56,466 nucleotides of DNA, from assembly GCA_913046215.1 (NCBI GenBank), contig CAJWRJ010000006.1, forward strand, positions 1 to 56,466, given 5' to 3'. The position numbers and the translations under genes are program-made. A model generated the notes under the pieces. The model worked only from the letters and a program-made list of their open reading frames with translations, was not told where the DNA came from and ran no database searches. This DNA is from an uncultured Legionellales bacterium. GTDB lineage: Bacteria > Pseudomonadota > Gammaproteobacteria > Eutrophobiales > Eutrophobiaceae. This document shows, in pieces, positions 47,605-56,404 of the stretch; position 1 is the stretch's first letter; each line of letters begins with the position of its first letter.

Positions 47605-49077
47605 ATGACAATAGCTGAAAAGTATTGGTTTGTCGGCGCCTTCTTAGTTTATTTCATAGCAGCATGGTTTAGTGTCGGGCATTATCATGATGACGAGTAC
47701 TATCAAATACTAGATTTCGCTGCCTATAAGCTAGGCTTTCAGATGCAAAATAGTCTCATGTGGGAACATGAGTCGGCTGTAAGGAGCGGTTTGCAGCCTT
47801 TTATTGCATTCATAGTTGCTAAGCTTTCGATGTTCGCAAATGTAACATCCCCTTTTATCTGGGCATTCTATCTTCGCTTACTAACTTTAATTGTTTCATT
47901 TTTAGCTTTATTTGCTTTTTTTAAAGTTATTAAAGAAGAAAACAGTGTAGATAGATATTTTCCTTGGGTTCTCTTTTTTCTATTATTTTCATGGATACAA
48001 ATCTTTGTAAATATTCGTTTTTCCTCTGAAGGGTGGTCTTCCTCGCTATTTCTTCTTTCATATGCAATTTATTTTTCAAACCAATCATCATATGTAAAAA
48101 AATATTTTTTCGTCGGACTTTTTCTGGGTCTCGCATTCCTATTCAGATTTCAAACCGGATTCCTAATTTTGGGACTCGGACTTTGGATAATATTTCACAG
48201 AAAAGAAACAATAAGGGAGTATATTATTCTTTCACTTGGTTTTATGTGCGCAATACTTCTCGGTTTAATTGTTGATTACTGGTTTTATGAAAAATTTACA
48301 ATTAGTTTCTTGAATTATTTTTCATGGCACATAATTGATGGTTCAATAGATCATATTGTTGAACCATGGTGGTTTTATACTTATTATTCTATGGTTCAGC
48401 TTGTCCCACCTATTACTTTTTTAGTTCCATTTACTATTCTTATTTTCTGGTTTTTGTTCCCAAGGCATCCTATAACATGGATAACCATTCCTTTTATCTT
48501 ATTTCATCATTATTTTGGCCATAAAGAAATGAGATATTTATTCCCAATTTTGCCTTTCATTCCAATAATTTTTTCGATGGCTATTATAAAATTAATAAAT
48601 TACTTTGAATTTTTAAAGAAAAATATGTTTGAGAATTTCTTAAAATTTCTTTTATGCATATCTTTTCTATTGAACATCCCGCTAGTATTTTTAACTATTA
48701 GTTTGCCAGCTAGCAAGGAGGTAGCTCTTTGGCAAAATTGTTTTTCGGAGCATATGCCAGATAATTCAATTTTACTTGTTTATGATCCTGATAACTCAGG
48801 CTCATCAACAGGCGAATTAGAATTAGATTTTTACAATCAAAGAAATATACCGATCCTTTCTGTTAAGGATGAGACTGAAATAAGTAAAAAATTAATAGAA
48901 TTTCCTGATAGAAAATTATTTTATGCTTCAAGAAAAAAAGGAAGGGCATCAATGCTTGTTATTAATGAAATTAAAAGTGAACTTGTATGTCAAGCATTGC
49001 CAGACTGGCTTTTGAAAATTAATATTAATAATTGGACATCAAGAGCAAGTATATGGCAGATTTGGGGAATCAAATGA
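47605..49077 (+). CDS. GT22-family (Alg9/PIG-B-like) membrane mannosyltransferase-like protein
   Basis: A 490-residue polytopic membrane protein with about ten helices and a C-terminal periplasmic domain. GT22 hallmarks are visible: the first loop GHYHDDEYYQILDF (Asp-Asp-Glu, residues 29-31), then WEHESAVRSGLQP, and the late HKEMRYLFPILPF motif. GT22 enzymes are GT-C fold transferases that use lipid-phosphate sugars, in eukaryotes dolichol-phosphate mannose. The acceptor is unknown; lipid, polysaccharide or pilin are possible. It lies 61 nt after the GT2 gene. Confidence 0.75.
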   Translation: MTIAEKYWFVGAFLVYFIAAWFSVGHYHDDEYYQILDFAAYKLGFQMQNSLMWEHESAVRSGLQPFIAFIVAKLSMFANVTSPFIWAFYLRLLTLIVSFLALFAFFKVIKEENSVDRYFPWVLFFLLFSWIQIFVNIRFSSEGWSSSLFLLSYAIYFSNQSSYVKKYFFVGLFLGLAFLFRFQTGFLILGLGLWIIFHRKETIREYIILSLGFMCAILLGLIVDYWFYEKFTISFLNYFSWHIIDGSIDHIVEPWWFYTYYSMVQLVPPITFLVPFTILIFWFLFPRHPITWITIPFILFHHYFGHKEMRYLFPILPFIPIIFSMAIIKLINYFEFLKKNMFENFLKFLLCISFLLNIPLVFLTISLPASKEVALWQNCFSEHMPDNSILLVYDPDNSGSSTGELELDFYNQRNIPILSVKDETEISKKLIEFPDRKLFYASRKKGRASMLVINEIKSELVCQALPDWLLKININNWTSRASIWQIWGIK

Positions 49078-49090
49078 CATTTATATCTTT

Positions 49091-50131
49091 TTATTTGAAT
49101 TGAACCTTCTCTCGTCCATTATTTTCAATTACCTTTCCGACCTTCCATGCAGTTTCATTATTATTAGAGAGAAAATTGATAGTTTTATCTACATCTTTGT
49201 GATTCACACATAATACTAAGCCAATACCACAGTTAAAAGTTCTAAACATTTCATTTTGATTTATATTGCCTTGCTCGGATAACCAATTAAATATAGGAGG
49301 CATATTCCATGTGCCAGTGTCTATCGTAACCGACATGTTTTTTGGCATTGTTCTTGGGATATTTTCAATTATACCGCCACCCGTTATATGAGCTATAGAT
49401 TTAATCTCTATTTTTTGTATTAAATCGAGAATTGTCTTTGTGTATATACGAGTTGGAGTTAATAAATGATCTAAAAGTTTTTTTTCATCAATAACTTGAG
49501 ATAAGTCTGCTTTCGTATCTTTCAGTATTTTTCTAATTAAAGAGTAGCCATTTGAATGAAATCCATCTGATCCGACAGCAATAAGAACATCATCCTCAAT
49601 CACGTCCTCACCTGTAATCATTTTTTCTTTTTCAACAACACCAACACAAAAACCAGCCAAGTCATAATCTTTTGGTTTGTACATGCCCGGCATCTCGGCA
49701 GTTTCCCCACCTATTAAAATACAGTCAGCAATAGAGCAGCCAGTTTTTATACCCTTAATAACAGTTTCCGCGGTGTCTACATTCAGTTTTGAACAGGCGT
49801 AATAGTCAAGAAAAAACAGTGGTTTTGCGCCTTGTACAATTATGTCGTTTACGCACATGGCAACAAGATCTATACCGACTGTCTCATGCACATCATTTTC
49901 AATCGCTACTTTGATTTTTGTGCCAACTCCATCGGTTCCAGATACAAGCACAGGTTTTTTATAGCCCAACTCGCTGAGGTCAAATAATCCTCCAAAACCA
50001 CCAAGTTTGCCAATTGCACCTTTTTGATTATTGTTTACTATTTTTTTCAGCCTTGACACTAACTCGTCTCCTTTCTCAATACTGACTCCGGCGTCCTTGT
50101 AGCTCGTCTCTTTGTTTGTGTTATCGGTCAT
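49091..50131 (-). CDS. purM: Phosphoribosylformylglycinamidine cyclo-ligase (AIR synthetase)
   Basis: A 346-residue enzyme, fifth step of purine synthesis. Family motifs: SYKDAGVSIEKGDELV, VSGTDGVGTKIKVA, GGETAEMPGMY and HITGGGIIENIPR. The divergent DUF2066 gene and the perM-hda pair that follow it are the common neighbourhood. purN, often next to purM, is not downstream; only 13 nt remain before the convergent GT22 gene. Confidence 0.96.
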   Translation of the reverse strand: MTDNTNKETSYKDAGVSIEKGDELVSRLKKIVNNNQKGAIGKLGGFGGLFDLSELGYKKPVLVSGTDGVGTKIKVAIENDVHETVGIDLVAMCVNDIIVQGAKPLFFLDYYACSKLNVDTAETVIKGIKTGCSIADCILIGGETAEMPGMYKPKDYDLAGFCVGVVEKEKMITGEDVIEDDVLIAVGSDGFHSNGYSLIRKILKDTKADLSQVIDEKKLLDHLLTPTRIYTKTILDLIQKIEIKSIAHITGGGIIENIPRTMPKNMSVTIDTGTWNMPPIFNWLSEQGNINQNEMFRTFNCGIGLVLCVNHKDVDKTINFLSNNNETAWKVGKVIENNGREKVQFK

Positions 50132-50205
50132 AGGGGTATGTTATCGATGTCAGTTATTAACCGCAATCCTTGACTTAACCCCAAGTCTTCAATAGCGTAT
50201 TCTCT

Positions 50206-51249
50206 ATGAAATCTCTTATATTATATTTCCTCTATTTTTTGATACTTTTTTTTCAGCCTGCATCTGCAATGAGAGTATCTGGGCTTTATCAGGCAACTAT
50301 TACTGTTAGTGATGAATCTGAATCCAAACGACGTGTCGCTTTGAAACAAGCCTTGGGTAAAGTATTGGTTAAGGTAACTGGAGATCGAAATATCAATAAC
50401 AGCACCACTGCAAACTTACTACATCAGCGTTCAGAGCAGTTTGTTCAACAGTACCGTTATAATCAAAACACTAACGAGTGGGGCCAAGATAAGTCAGCTA
50501 CTGAATTATGGGTTCAATTCGACGAGAATGCATTGGATGCCGCACTAAAAACATACGGGGTGAATGTCTGGGGTAAAGAACGCCCATCAATTCTAGTGTG
50601 GTTAGTTTGTCAGAATGATAAGAATAGGTATTTTGCCAGCTTAGAAAATAGCTCCGAGTATTTGAATATTTTGGAAAAACGAGCTGCCGCTAGAGGCATT
50701 AGATTATTATTTCCTTTACTTGATCTTCAAGACACATCTCAAATTTCTGTAACAGATGTATGGGGAAGTTTTATGGAACCTATAATAAAGGCTTCTAATC
50801 GTTATCAGCCAGATGCAATATTAGCAGGAAAATTTTCACAGATTTTACCAGCTTTGTGGGAATCAAATTGGACTGTTCATATGAATGAAGAAGTCATAAG
50901 CTGGACGACTCAAAGCGAAATTGCTGATATTGCATTAGAAGAGGGTATCGATGAGCTTATTGATAAACTTGTATCTCAATATTCAAATATAGAAAAGCAG
51001 GATTATAAAGCTGTAGATATATCGATTAGTAATATTGATAGTTTAGATAGATATGCTCAAGCTATTTTATATCTAAAATCCTTGAAATCTGTAACAAAGG
51101 TAAGTGTTAAAAGAATCTCATTAAACTATGTAGTCTTTGAGTTGATTGGAGATCAAGGAATAGAGGGAATTCAACAAGCTATTTCACTTGGAAAAAAATT
51201 ACAATTTGTTGAGGGAGGCGATGATATAGAATATCGCTTATTACCATAA
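50206..51249 (+). CDS. DUF2066 domain periplasmic protein
   Basis: A 347-residue protein with a signal peptide (about 1-22, ending PASA) and the DUF2066 pattern RRVALKQALGKVLVKVTG and SEQFVQQYRY. The family is conserved next to perM, hda and purM in gammaproteobacteria, but its function is not established. It overlaps the next gene by 1 nt, indicating a DUF2066-perM-hda operon. Confidence 0.85.
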   Translation: MKSLILYFLYFLILFFQPASAMRVSGLYQATITVSDESESKRRVALKQALGKVLVKVTGDRNINNSTTANLLHQRSEQFVQQYRYNQNTNEWGQDKSATELWVQFDENALDAALKTYGVNVWGKERPSILVWLVCQNDKNRYFASLENSSEYLNILEKRAAARGIRLLFPLLDLQDTSQISVTDVWGSFMEPIIKASNRYQPDAILAGKFSQILPALWESNWTVHMNEEVISWTTQSEIADIALEEGIDELIDKLVSQYSNIEKQDYKAVDISISNIDSLDRYAQAILYLKSLKSVTKVSVKRISLNYVVFELIGDQGIEGIQQAISLGKKLQFVEGGDDIEYRLLP

Positions 51250-52313
51250 TGAATGTAAAAATAAGTGATACACAAAAAATATTATTTTTAGTATCAGCTG
51301 TAATATTTTTCTACATTGTATATATTCTTGCGCCAATTTTAACACCCTTTCTAGTAGCTGGCGTTTTTGCATATTTAGGTGATCCAATTGTTGATAAATT
51401 GGAAGATCTGAGATTTACAAGAACAGCTTCAGTCTTTGTGGTTTTTTTAATTTTCATAATTCTTATATTGTCTTTTGTATTTATTATATTCCCATTAATT
51501 CAAAATCAAATTAGTCATCTATTAAAAAAAATTCCAAGCATAATTGATTGGATTTATATAGAGGTTTCTCCATGGTTATCACAGACTTTTAGTTTGGAAT
51601 CCAATGCTATTAATCTTGATAATATTAAGCAATCATTAATTCAGCACTGGCAATCTTTTGGGAGCTTTTTCGGAACTTTTTTACTAAAGATATTTTCATC
51701 TGCTCAGCTTTTAATTATCTGGCTAAGTTATGCGTTACTAATACCAATTGTTACATTCTATTTATTGAGAGATTGGGACATTTTAATTACAAAAATAAGT
51801 CAATTAATTCCTAGAAAGCATATATCAGTAATAACGAAATTATCATATGAGTGCAATGCTGTATTAGCAGAATTTTTTAGAGGACAGCTTATTGTTATAA
51901 GCGTACAGAGTGTATTCTATAGTTCGGCTCTATGGTTTATTGGATTGGAATTTTCACTTTTGATTGGTTTAATTGCTGGGATTGTCAGTTTCATCCCATA
52001 TCTTGGTGTTTTGGTTGGTATTGTAATTGCCAGTATTGCAGCATTTCTGCAGTTCCATGAAATTTTACCAGTTATTTACGTATTTATTGTTTTTGGCGCT
52101 GGGCAGATTCTAGAGGGCATGATCCTAACCCCGCTTTTAATAGGCGAACGAATCGGTTTGCATCCTATCGCAGTTATCTTTGCAGTGATGGCGGGAGCGC
52201 AATTGCTTGGACTATTCGGTATGATTATCGCGTTACCAGTTGCGGCTATTATTTTAGTTCTTTTAAAATATTATCATAAGCAATATTTGAAAAGCGATTT
52301 ATATAATTTATGA
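51249..52313 (+). CDS. perM: AI-2E family transporter (PerM-like)
   Basis: A 354-residue membrane protein with seven or eight helices, typical of the AI-2E exporter/PerM family. Motifs: ILTPFLVAGVFAYLGDPIVDKLE near the N-terminus (residues split here by the first helices), FIPYLGVLVGIVIAS and GQILEGMILTPLLIGERIGLHP. Substrates of PerM proteins are poorly known; sodium/proton antiport has been shown for some. It overlaps hda by 4 nt. Confidence 0.88.
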   Translation: MNVKISDTQKILFLVSAVIFFYIVYILAPILTPFLVAGVFAYLGDPIVDKLEDLRFTRTASVFVVFLIFIILILSFVFIIFPLIQNQISHLLKKIPSIIDWIYIEVSPWLSQTFSLESNAINLDNIKQSLIQHWQSFGSFFGTFLLKIFSSAQLLIIWLSYALLIPIVTFYLLRDWDILITKISQLIPRKHISVITKLSYECNAVLAEFFRGQLIVISVQSVFYSSALWFIGLEFSLLIGLIAGIVSFIPYLGVLVGIVIASIAAFLQFHEILPVIYVFIVFGAGQILEGMILTPLLIGERIGLHPIAVIFAVMAGAQLLGLFGMIIALPVAAIILVLLKYYHKQYLKSDLYNL

Positions 52314-53017
52314 AATTAAAATATCCTTCATTGACTCAAATACCTTTTAAATTTGATAACTTTAAAAAAAGGGATTTTGATTCTTTTTTTCAGGGAGAAA
52401 ATAAAGATTTATTATATTTTTTAAATACCATGATAAAAACAAAAAGTAATAATTCTATTTACATATGGGGGCCACAAGGAACAGGAAAGACTCACCTACT
52501 TCAAGCAGCATGCAAAAAAGCTAATGAAATGGATTGGCACGTTACATATATACCGCTTGAACAATACAGAGATTTTAGTATTGATATATTGGATGGTTTG
52601 GGAAAGTTAGATCTTGTTTGTATAGATGATCTTGAATTCATAATAGATAATATAGAATGGCAGCAGCGTGTAACTTTGCTCTTCAATGAAATTCGTGATA
52701 ATAAAAATTCAATTATAATAAGTTCAAAAATTTCTCCAAATAATATAAAAATTGATCTAGATGATCTTAAATCTAGGTTAGTATGGGGGCATGTATTTAA
52801 GATTAAAGCAGCAGATGACGAATTAAAAATTAAAATATTAAAAAAAGAGGCGAACGAGCGTTCTTTTAATCTTAATGATGATGTTGTGGAGTTTCTTATA
52901 CGTCGTTCTAATAGAGACTTAACCTCATTAATTGAAATTCTTGATGAAATTGACCGTTCGTCTCTTGCTGCTAAAAGGAAAATAACTGTTCCTTTTGTGA
53001 AAGAATTAATTAGCTAA
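52310..53017 (+). CDS. hda: DnaA regulatory inactivator Hda
   Basis: A 235-residue AAA+ protein related to DnaA domain III. With the DNA-loaded sliding clamp it stimulates ATP hydrolysis by DnaA and so limits replication starts. Walker A is GPQGTGKTHLLQA, Walker B is LVCIDDLEFI. The N-terminal clamp-binding motif, QLSLPL in E. coli, reads TQIPFKF here. It overlaps perM by 4 nt and its end overlaps the convergent wrbA by 12 nt. Confidence 0.9.
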   Translation: MKLKYPSLTQIPFKFDNFKKRDFDSFFQGENKDLLYFLNTMIKTKSNNSIYIWGPQGTGKTHLLQAACKKANEMDWHVTYIPLEQYRDFSIDILDGLGKLDLVCIDDLEFIIDNIEWQQRVTLLFNEIRDNKNSIIISSKISPNNIKIDLDDLKSRLVWGHVFKIKAADDELKIKILKKEANERSFNLNDDVVEFLIRRSNRDLTSLIEILDEIDRSSLAAKRKITVPFVKELIS

Positions 53018-53599
53018 TTTTTTTGATATTTCTGCCAATCTTTTTCCACTAGCGATACAAAGTCGTTTTTCATTTTTACTGATAGGAAGTTTATTGCTAT
53101 CACCAGCCACATGAGTGGCTCCATAGGGAGTGCCGCCCCCTTCATTCGAGAATAAACCTGATTCAGTATAAGGAATTCCGACTATCAACATTCCATGATG
53201 TATTAAAGGTAACATCATCGATATCAATGTTGTCTCTTGACCTCCATGCAGGCTCCCTGTTGAGCTGAAAACAGATGCTGGTTTTCCAACAAGTTCACCT
53301 GATATCCATGTATCAGATGTTGAATCTATGAAATTTTTAAGAGGTGCTGCCATATTTCCAAATCTTGTTGGGCTTCCTAATGCAAGACCATCGCACTTAA
53401 CTAAATCATTGTATGAGACATATGGCGGGCCGTTCTCAGGTATTGCTATCTGAACATCTTTTTTTTGTGATGATATTTTTGGAACAGTACGAAGAATTGC
53501 CTCACAGTTTTCAACTGACTCAACACCTCTCGAGATATATTGCGCCATTTCTGCGACGCTTCCACCACTACTGTAATAGAGAATTAAAATCTGGGTCAT
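53006..53599 (-). CDS. wrbA: NAD(P)H:quinone oxidoreductase WrbA
   Basis: A 197-residue flavodoxin-fold enzyme that reduces quinones with two electrons. FMN-binding motifs: ILYYSSGGSVAEMA, LGSPTRFGNMAAPLKNFID and STGSLHGGQETT. It is 2 nt downstream of the ArsC-family gene and overlaps the end of hda by 12 nt. The same wrbA-arsC-yihY grouping occurs in Pseudomonas. Confidence 0.93.
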   Translation of the reverse strand: MTQILILYYSSGGSVAEMAQYISRGVESVENCEAILRTVPKISSQKKDVQIAIPENGPPYVSYNDLVKCDGLALGSPTRFGNMAAPLKNFIDSTSDTWISGELVGKPASVFSSTGSLHGGQETTLISMMLPLIHHGMLIVGIPYTESGLFSNEGGGTPYGATHVAGDSNKLPISKNEKRLCIASGKRLAEISKKLAN

Positions 53600-53601
53600 T
53601 T

Positions 53602-53949
53602 TTATATTATTTCTAATATTAATTCTGGGGGTCGACCAACAATTGCTTGAGTACCAGATATCACAATTGGGCGTTCAATTAATATAGGATGTTTTACCAT
53701 CGCATTGATTAATAATTGCTTATTATTTATGTGTTTTTCGAGCTCAAGTTTTTTAAAAATATCCTCACCTTTACGCATTATATCAATTGGATTCATATCA
53801 AGCTTTTTTAGAATATTTTCGATATCTTTTTTATCAAGCGGAGTTTTAAGATACTCTATTATTTCTACCTCAACTCCATTTTCACGTAGTATATCTAAAG
53901 CCTTTCTTGATTTAGAACACCGTGTGTTATGAAAAATTTTAACTTTCAT
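53602..53949 (-). CDS. ArsC/Spx-family arsenate reductase-like protein
   Basis: A 115-residue thioredoxin-fold protein of the glutaredoxin-dependent ArsC family. The catalytic cysteine and the CxxxR segment are in HNTRCSKSRKALDIL, and the late region LIERPIVI and GRPPELI is typical. No ars operon genes are nearby, so it may be the general YfgD-like member of the family and not a dedicated arsenate resistance enzyme. Confidence 0.88.
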   Translation of the reverse strand: MKVKIFHNTRCSKSRKALDILRENGVEVEIIEYLKTPLDKKDIENILKKLDMNPIDIMRKGEDIFKKLELEKHINNKQLLINAMVKHPILIERPIVISGTQAIVGRPPELILEII

Positions 53950-53994
53950 GGTCGCTCCAATATAAAATCACTATTTCTTATATTATACTTAACC

Positions 53995-54858
53995 ATGATG
54001 ATGCTTCATATTAAAAATTTTATAGGAAAAATTATTCTTCTTTTTAAACTTGTTATCTCAAAGGCGCTATATATCTTTCATCACTTTTATTCAGCAAAAG
54101 GTTTGCAAGTAGCGTCATCACTTGCGTTTACATCCTTGCTCTCATTAGTTCCGCTTTTAACGGTAACATTTGTACTTTTAAGTAAAATCTCACTATTTGA
54201 AGACTTTTCGTTGTTGATACAAGATTTTATTTTTGCTAATTTTGTTCCCGAATTTGGCCAAGTTGTTCAGCAATACATATTTTTATTTTCAGGAAAAGCA
54301 TCGGAGCTTACAATCAGTGGTGGTCTCATGCTATTTTTGGTTGCTTTGATGTTGTTAGCCACTATTGACAATACTTTTAATCAAATATGGGGTATAAAAA
54401 AACCACGGCATCCTTTAAAACGTATATTTATTTATTTTTCACTTCTGTTATTAGGACCATTATTAATTGGTATAGGAATTGCTTCAACAACATATTTGTT
54501 GTCTTTAGAAGTTATAGCTAATGTTGATACAGTGTTTAATATAAAAAAATATGCATTGAGTTGCCTACCATTTTTAACTACATTCGTTACATTTATTTTA
54601 TTATATATACTTGTGCCGTATTGCTATGTTTCAAAAAGAAATGCCATATTTGCTGGCATACTTTGCACAATGTTGTTTGAGTTAGCCAAGCATGGTTTTG
54701 GAGTTTATATTAAAGAAATGCCAAGCTATGAAAATATTTATGGTGCATTAGCTGTAATACCATTATTTTTTATTTGGATATATATTTCATGGGTGATTAT
54801 CTTATTTGGAGCCCATATTACGTATTGTCTATCTTCGACTAAATTTACTTCAAAATAG
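53995..54858 (+). CDS. yihY: YihY/UPF0761 family membrane protein
   Basis: About 287 residues with six membrane helices. Motifs: GLQVASSLAFTSLLSLVPLLTV and WGIKKPRHPLKRIFIYFSLL. The family was once called RNase BN, but that activity belongs to another protein; its function is unknown. The ATG at 53995 is the first of three tandem ATG codons and fits the family; an upstream in-frame ATG at 53929 would overlap the divergent ArsC gene. Confidence 0.87.
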   Translation: MMMLHIKNFIGKIILLFKLVISKALYIFHHFYSAKGLQVASSLAFTSLLSLVPLLTVTFVLLSKISLFEDFSLLIQDFIFANFVPEFGQVVQQYIFLFSGKASELTISGGLMLFLVALMLLATIDNTFNQIWGIKKPRHPLKRIFIYFSLLLLGPLLIGIGIASTTYLLSLEVIANVDTVFNIKKYALSCLPFLTTFVTFILLYILVPYCYVSKRNAIFAGILCTMLFELAKHGFGVYIKEMPSYENIYGALAVIPLFFIWIYISWVIILFGAHITYCLSSTKFTSK

Positions 54859-54881
54859 AAAAATATAGAGAGAATTTGAAA

Positions 54882-55154
54882 ATGAATCAACGGGCGATCA
54901 ACTGTTTTATTACCGGGAGAGTCCAAGGCGTTGGTTTTAGAATGGCAACAAGCAAAAAGTCTGAGTCACTTGGAATTACTGGTTGGGTTAGAAATCTCGA
55001 TGATGGTCGAGTAGAAGTTTATGCATGTGGTAATAAAGCGATGTTGGGTGAATTTCGTAAGTGGTTGGGGCATGGCCCAGGTATGGCAAAAGTTATAAAT
55101 GTCGAGTGCGCTGCTGCTGATTATAGTGAAACTAAAGATTTTTCTATACGTTAA
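54882..55154 (+). CDS. acyP: Acylphosphatase
   Basis: About 90 residues. A small enzyme that hydrolyses acyl phosphates. The catalytic loop is [14 protein letters not shown] (Arg in the phosphate loop) and the catalytic Asn is in [13 protein letters not shown]. The ATG at 54882 is preferred over an in-frame TTG two codons earlier. Its TAA shares bases with the TAA of the convergent proS. The acyP-proS pairing occurs also in Pseudomonas. Confidence 0.93.
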   Translation: MNQRAINCFITGRVQGVGFRMATSKKSESLGITGWVRNLDDGRVEVYACGNKAMLGEFRKWLGHGPGMAKVINVECAAADYSETKDFSIR

Positions 55155-56404
55155 AAACTACTAGTTTTTTCTTTTATGAATGCTATAGCTTTCTCAATTT
55201 TAATATTTTTATTTTCATTGATTGTCCTTTCTTTGTATTCTATCTCTCCCGAATCTAAACCTTTTTCACTAAACACAAATCGGTGAGGCACTCCTATTAA
55301 CTCCATATCAGAGAACATTACCCCAGGTCTTTCGTTTCTGTCATCAAGTATAACTTCAATATTATTATCTAAAAGTTTTTTGTATAGCGAAATTACAGCC
55401 TCGCGTAAACGGACAGATTTATGCATATTTACAGGGATTAGAGCGAGTTGATATGGGGCCATGGCAATGGGCCAAATAATACCTTTTTCATCGTTATTTT
55501 GTTCAATTGCAGCAGCTACGATGCGAGAAACGCCAATACCATAACAACCCATTGTTAGAGTAATTGATTTTCCATGTTCATCGAGACAATTTGTTTTCAT
55601 GCACTTACTATATTTTTTTCCTAGTTGAAAAATATGACCAACCTCTATTCCACGCGCTGATTCTAATTTATGTGCTTCTTCCCCTAAATCTATCAAGGCT
55701 CTCTCTAGATTAGAGGCGTAATCACTATTTTTTGAAAATACAATTTGGTCCTCACCTGATTCTGCTAATACATGGAATTCATGTGATTTGTCTCCGCCGA
55801 TGTTGCCAGAGTCAGCAATAACAGCGCGAAAATTGAGTCCTAAACGATTAAATATTTTTGTATAGGTCGAATACATTTTTTCATATGTCTCTTCAAGTGA
55901 CTGATCATTAAGATGGAAAGAATAGGCATCTTTCATTAAGAACTCTCGAGAACGCATAATTCCAAAGCGCGGGCGTATTTCGTCTCTAAATTTCGTTTGT
56001 ATTTGATACAAAATCAAAGGGAGTTGTTTGTAGCTTCTTACCTCTCTTCTTACTAAATCTGTAATAACTTCCTCATGGGTTGGTCCAAAGCAAAATTCGC
56101 GTTTATGACGGTCATTGATTCTCAGTAACTCAGGTCCGTATTGATCCCAACGTTCAGATTCACGCCATAGTTCAGCCGGTTGAATTGCCGGCATTAATAT
56201 TTCTTGAGCACCAGAATTATTCATTTCTTCCCGGATAACCGCTTCAACTTTTTTTAATACTCGGTAACCAAGCGGCAGCCAAGTATATATGCCAGCAGCC
56301 AACTGCCGAATCATGCCCGCTCGCAACATAAGTTTATGACTTATTATTTCAGCATCTGCTGGTGCCTCTCGTAATGTAGCTGTTAATAGTTGTGATAATT
56401 TCAT
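55151..56404 (-). CDS. proS: Prolyl-tRNA synthetase without INS editing domain
   Basis: A 417-residue class II synthetase that charges tRNA-Pro. Catalytic-core motifs are intact: motif 1 near [12 protein letters not shown], motif 2 [25 protein letters not shown] (as two adjacent blocks) and motif 3 [20 protein letters not shown]; the anticodon domain is at about 317-417. Gammaproteobacterial ProRS usually has about 570 residues because of a 180-residue editing insertion (INS) between motifs 2 and 3. Here SDYA (227-230) is joined to RGIEVGHIF (251-259) by only 20 residues, so the domain is absent. The flanks match the gammaproteobacterial sequence closely. Confidence 0.95.
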   Translation of the reverse strand: MKLSQLLTATLREAPADAEIISHKLMLRAGMIRQLAAGIYTWLPLGYRVLKKVEAVIREEMNNSGAQEILMPAIQPAELWRESERWDQYGPELLRINDRHKREFCFGPTHEEVITDLVRREVRSYKQLPLILYQIQTKFRDEIRPRFGIMRSREFLMKDAYSFHLNDQSLEETYEKMYSTYTKIFNRLGLNFRAVIADSGNIGGDKSHEFHVLAESGEDQIVFSKNSDYASNLERALIDLGEEAHKLESARGIEVGHIFQLGKKYSKCMKTNCLDEHGKSITLTMGCYGIGVSRIVAAAIEQNNDEKGIIWPIAMAPYQLALIPVNMHKSVRLREAVISLYKKLLDNNIEVILDDRNERPGVMFSDMELIGVPHRFVFSEKGLDSGEIEYKERTINENKNIKIEKAIAFIKEKTSSF

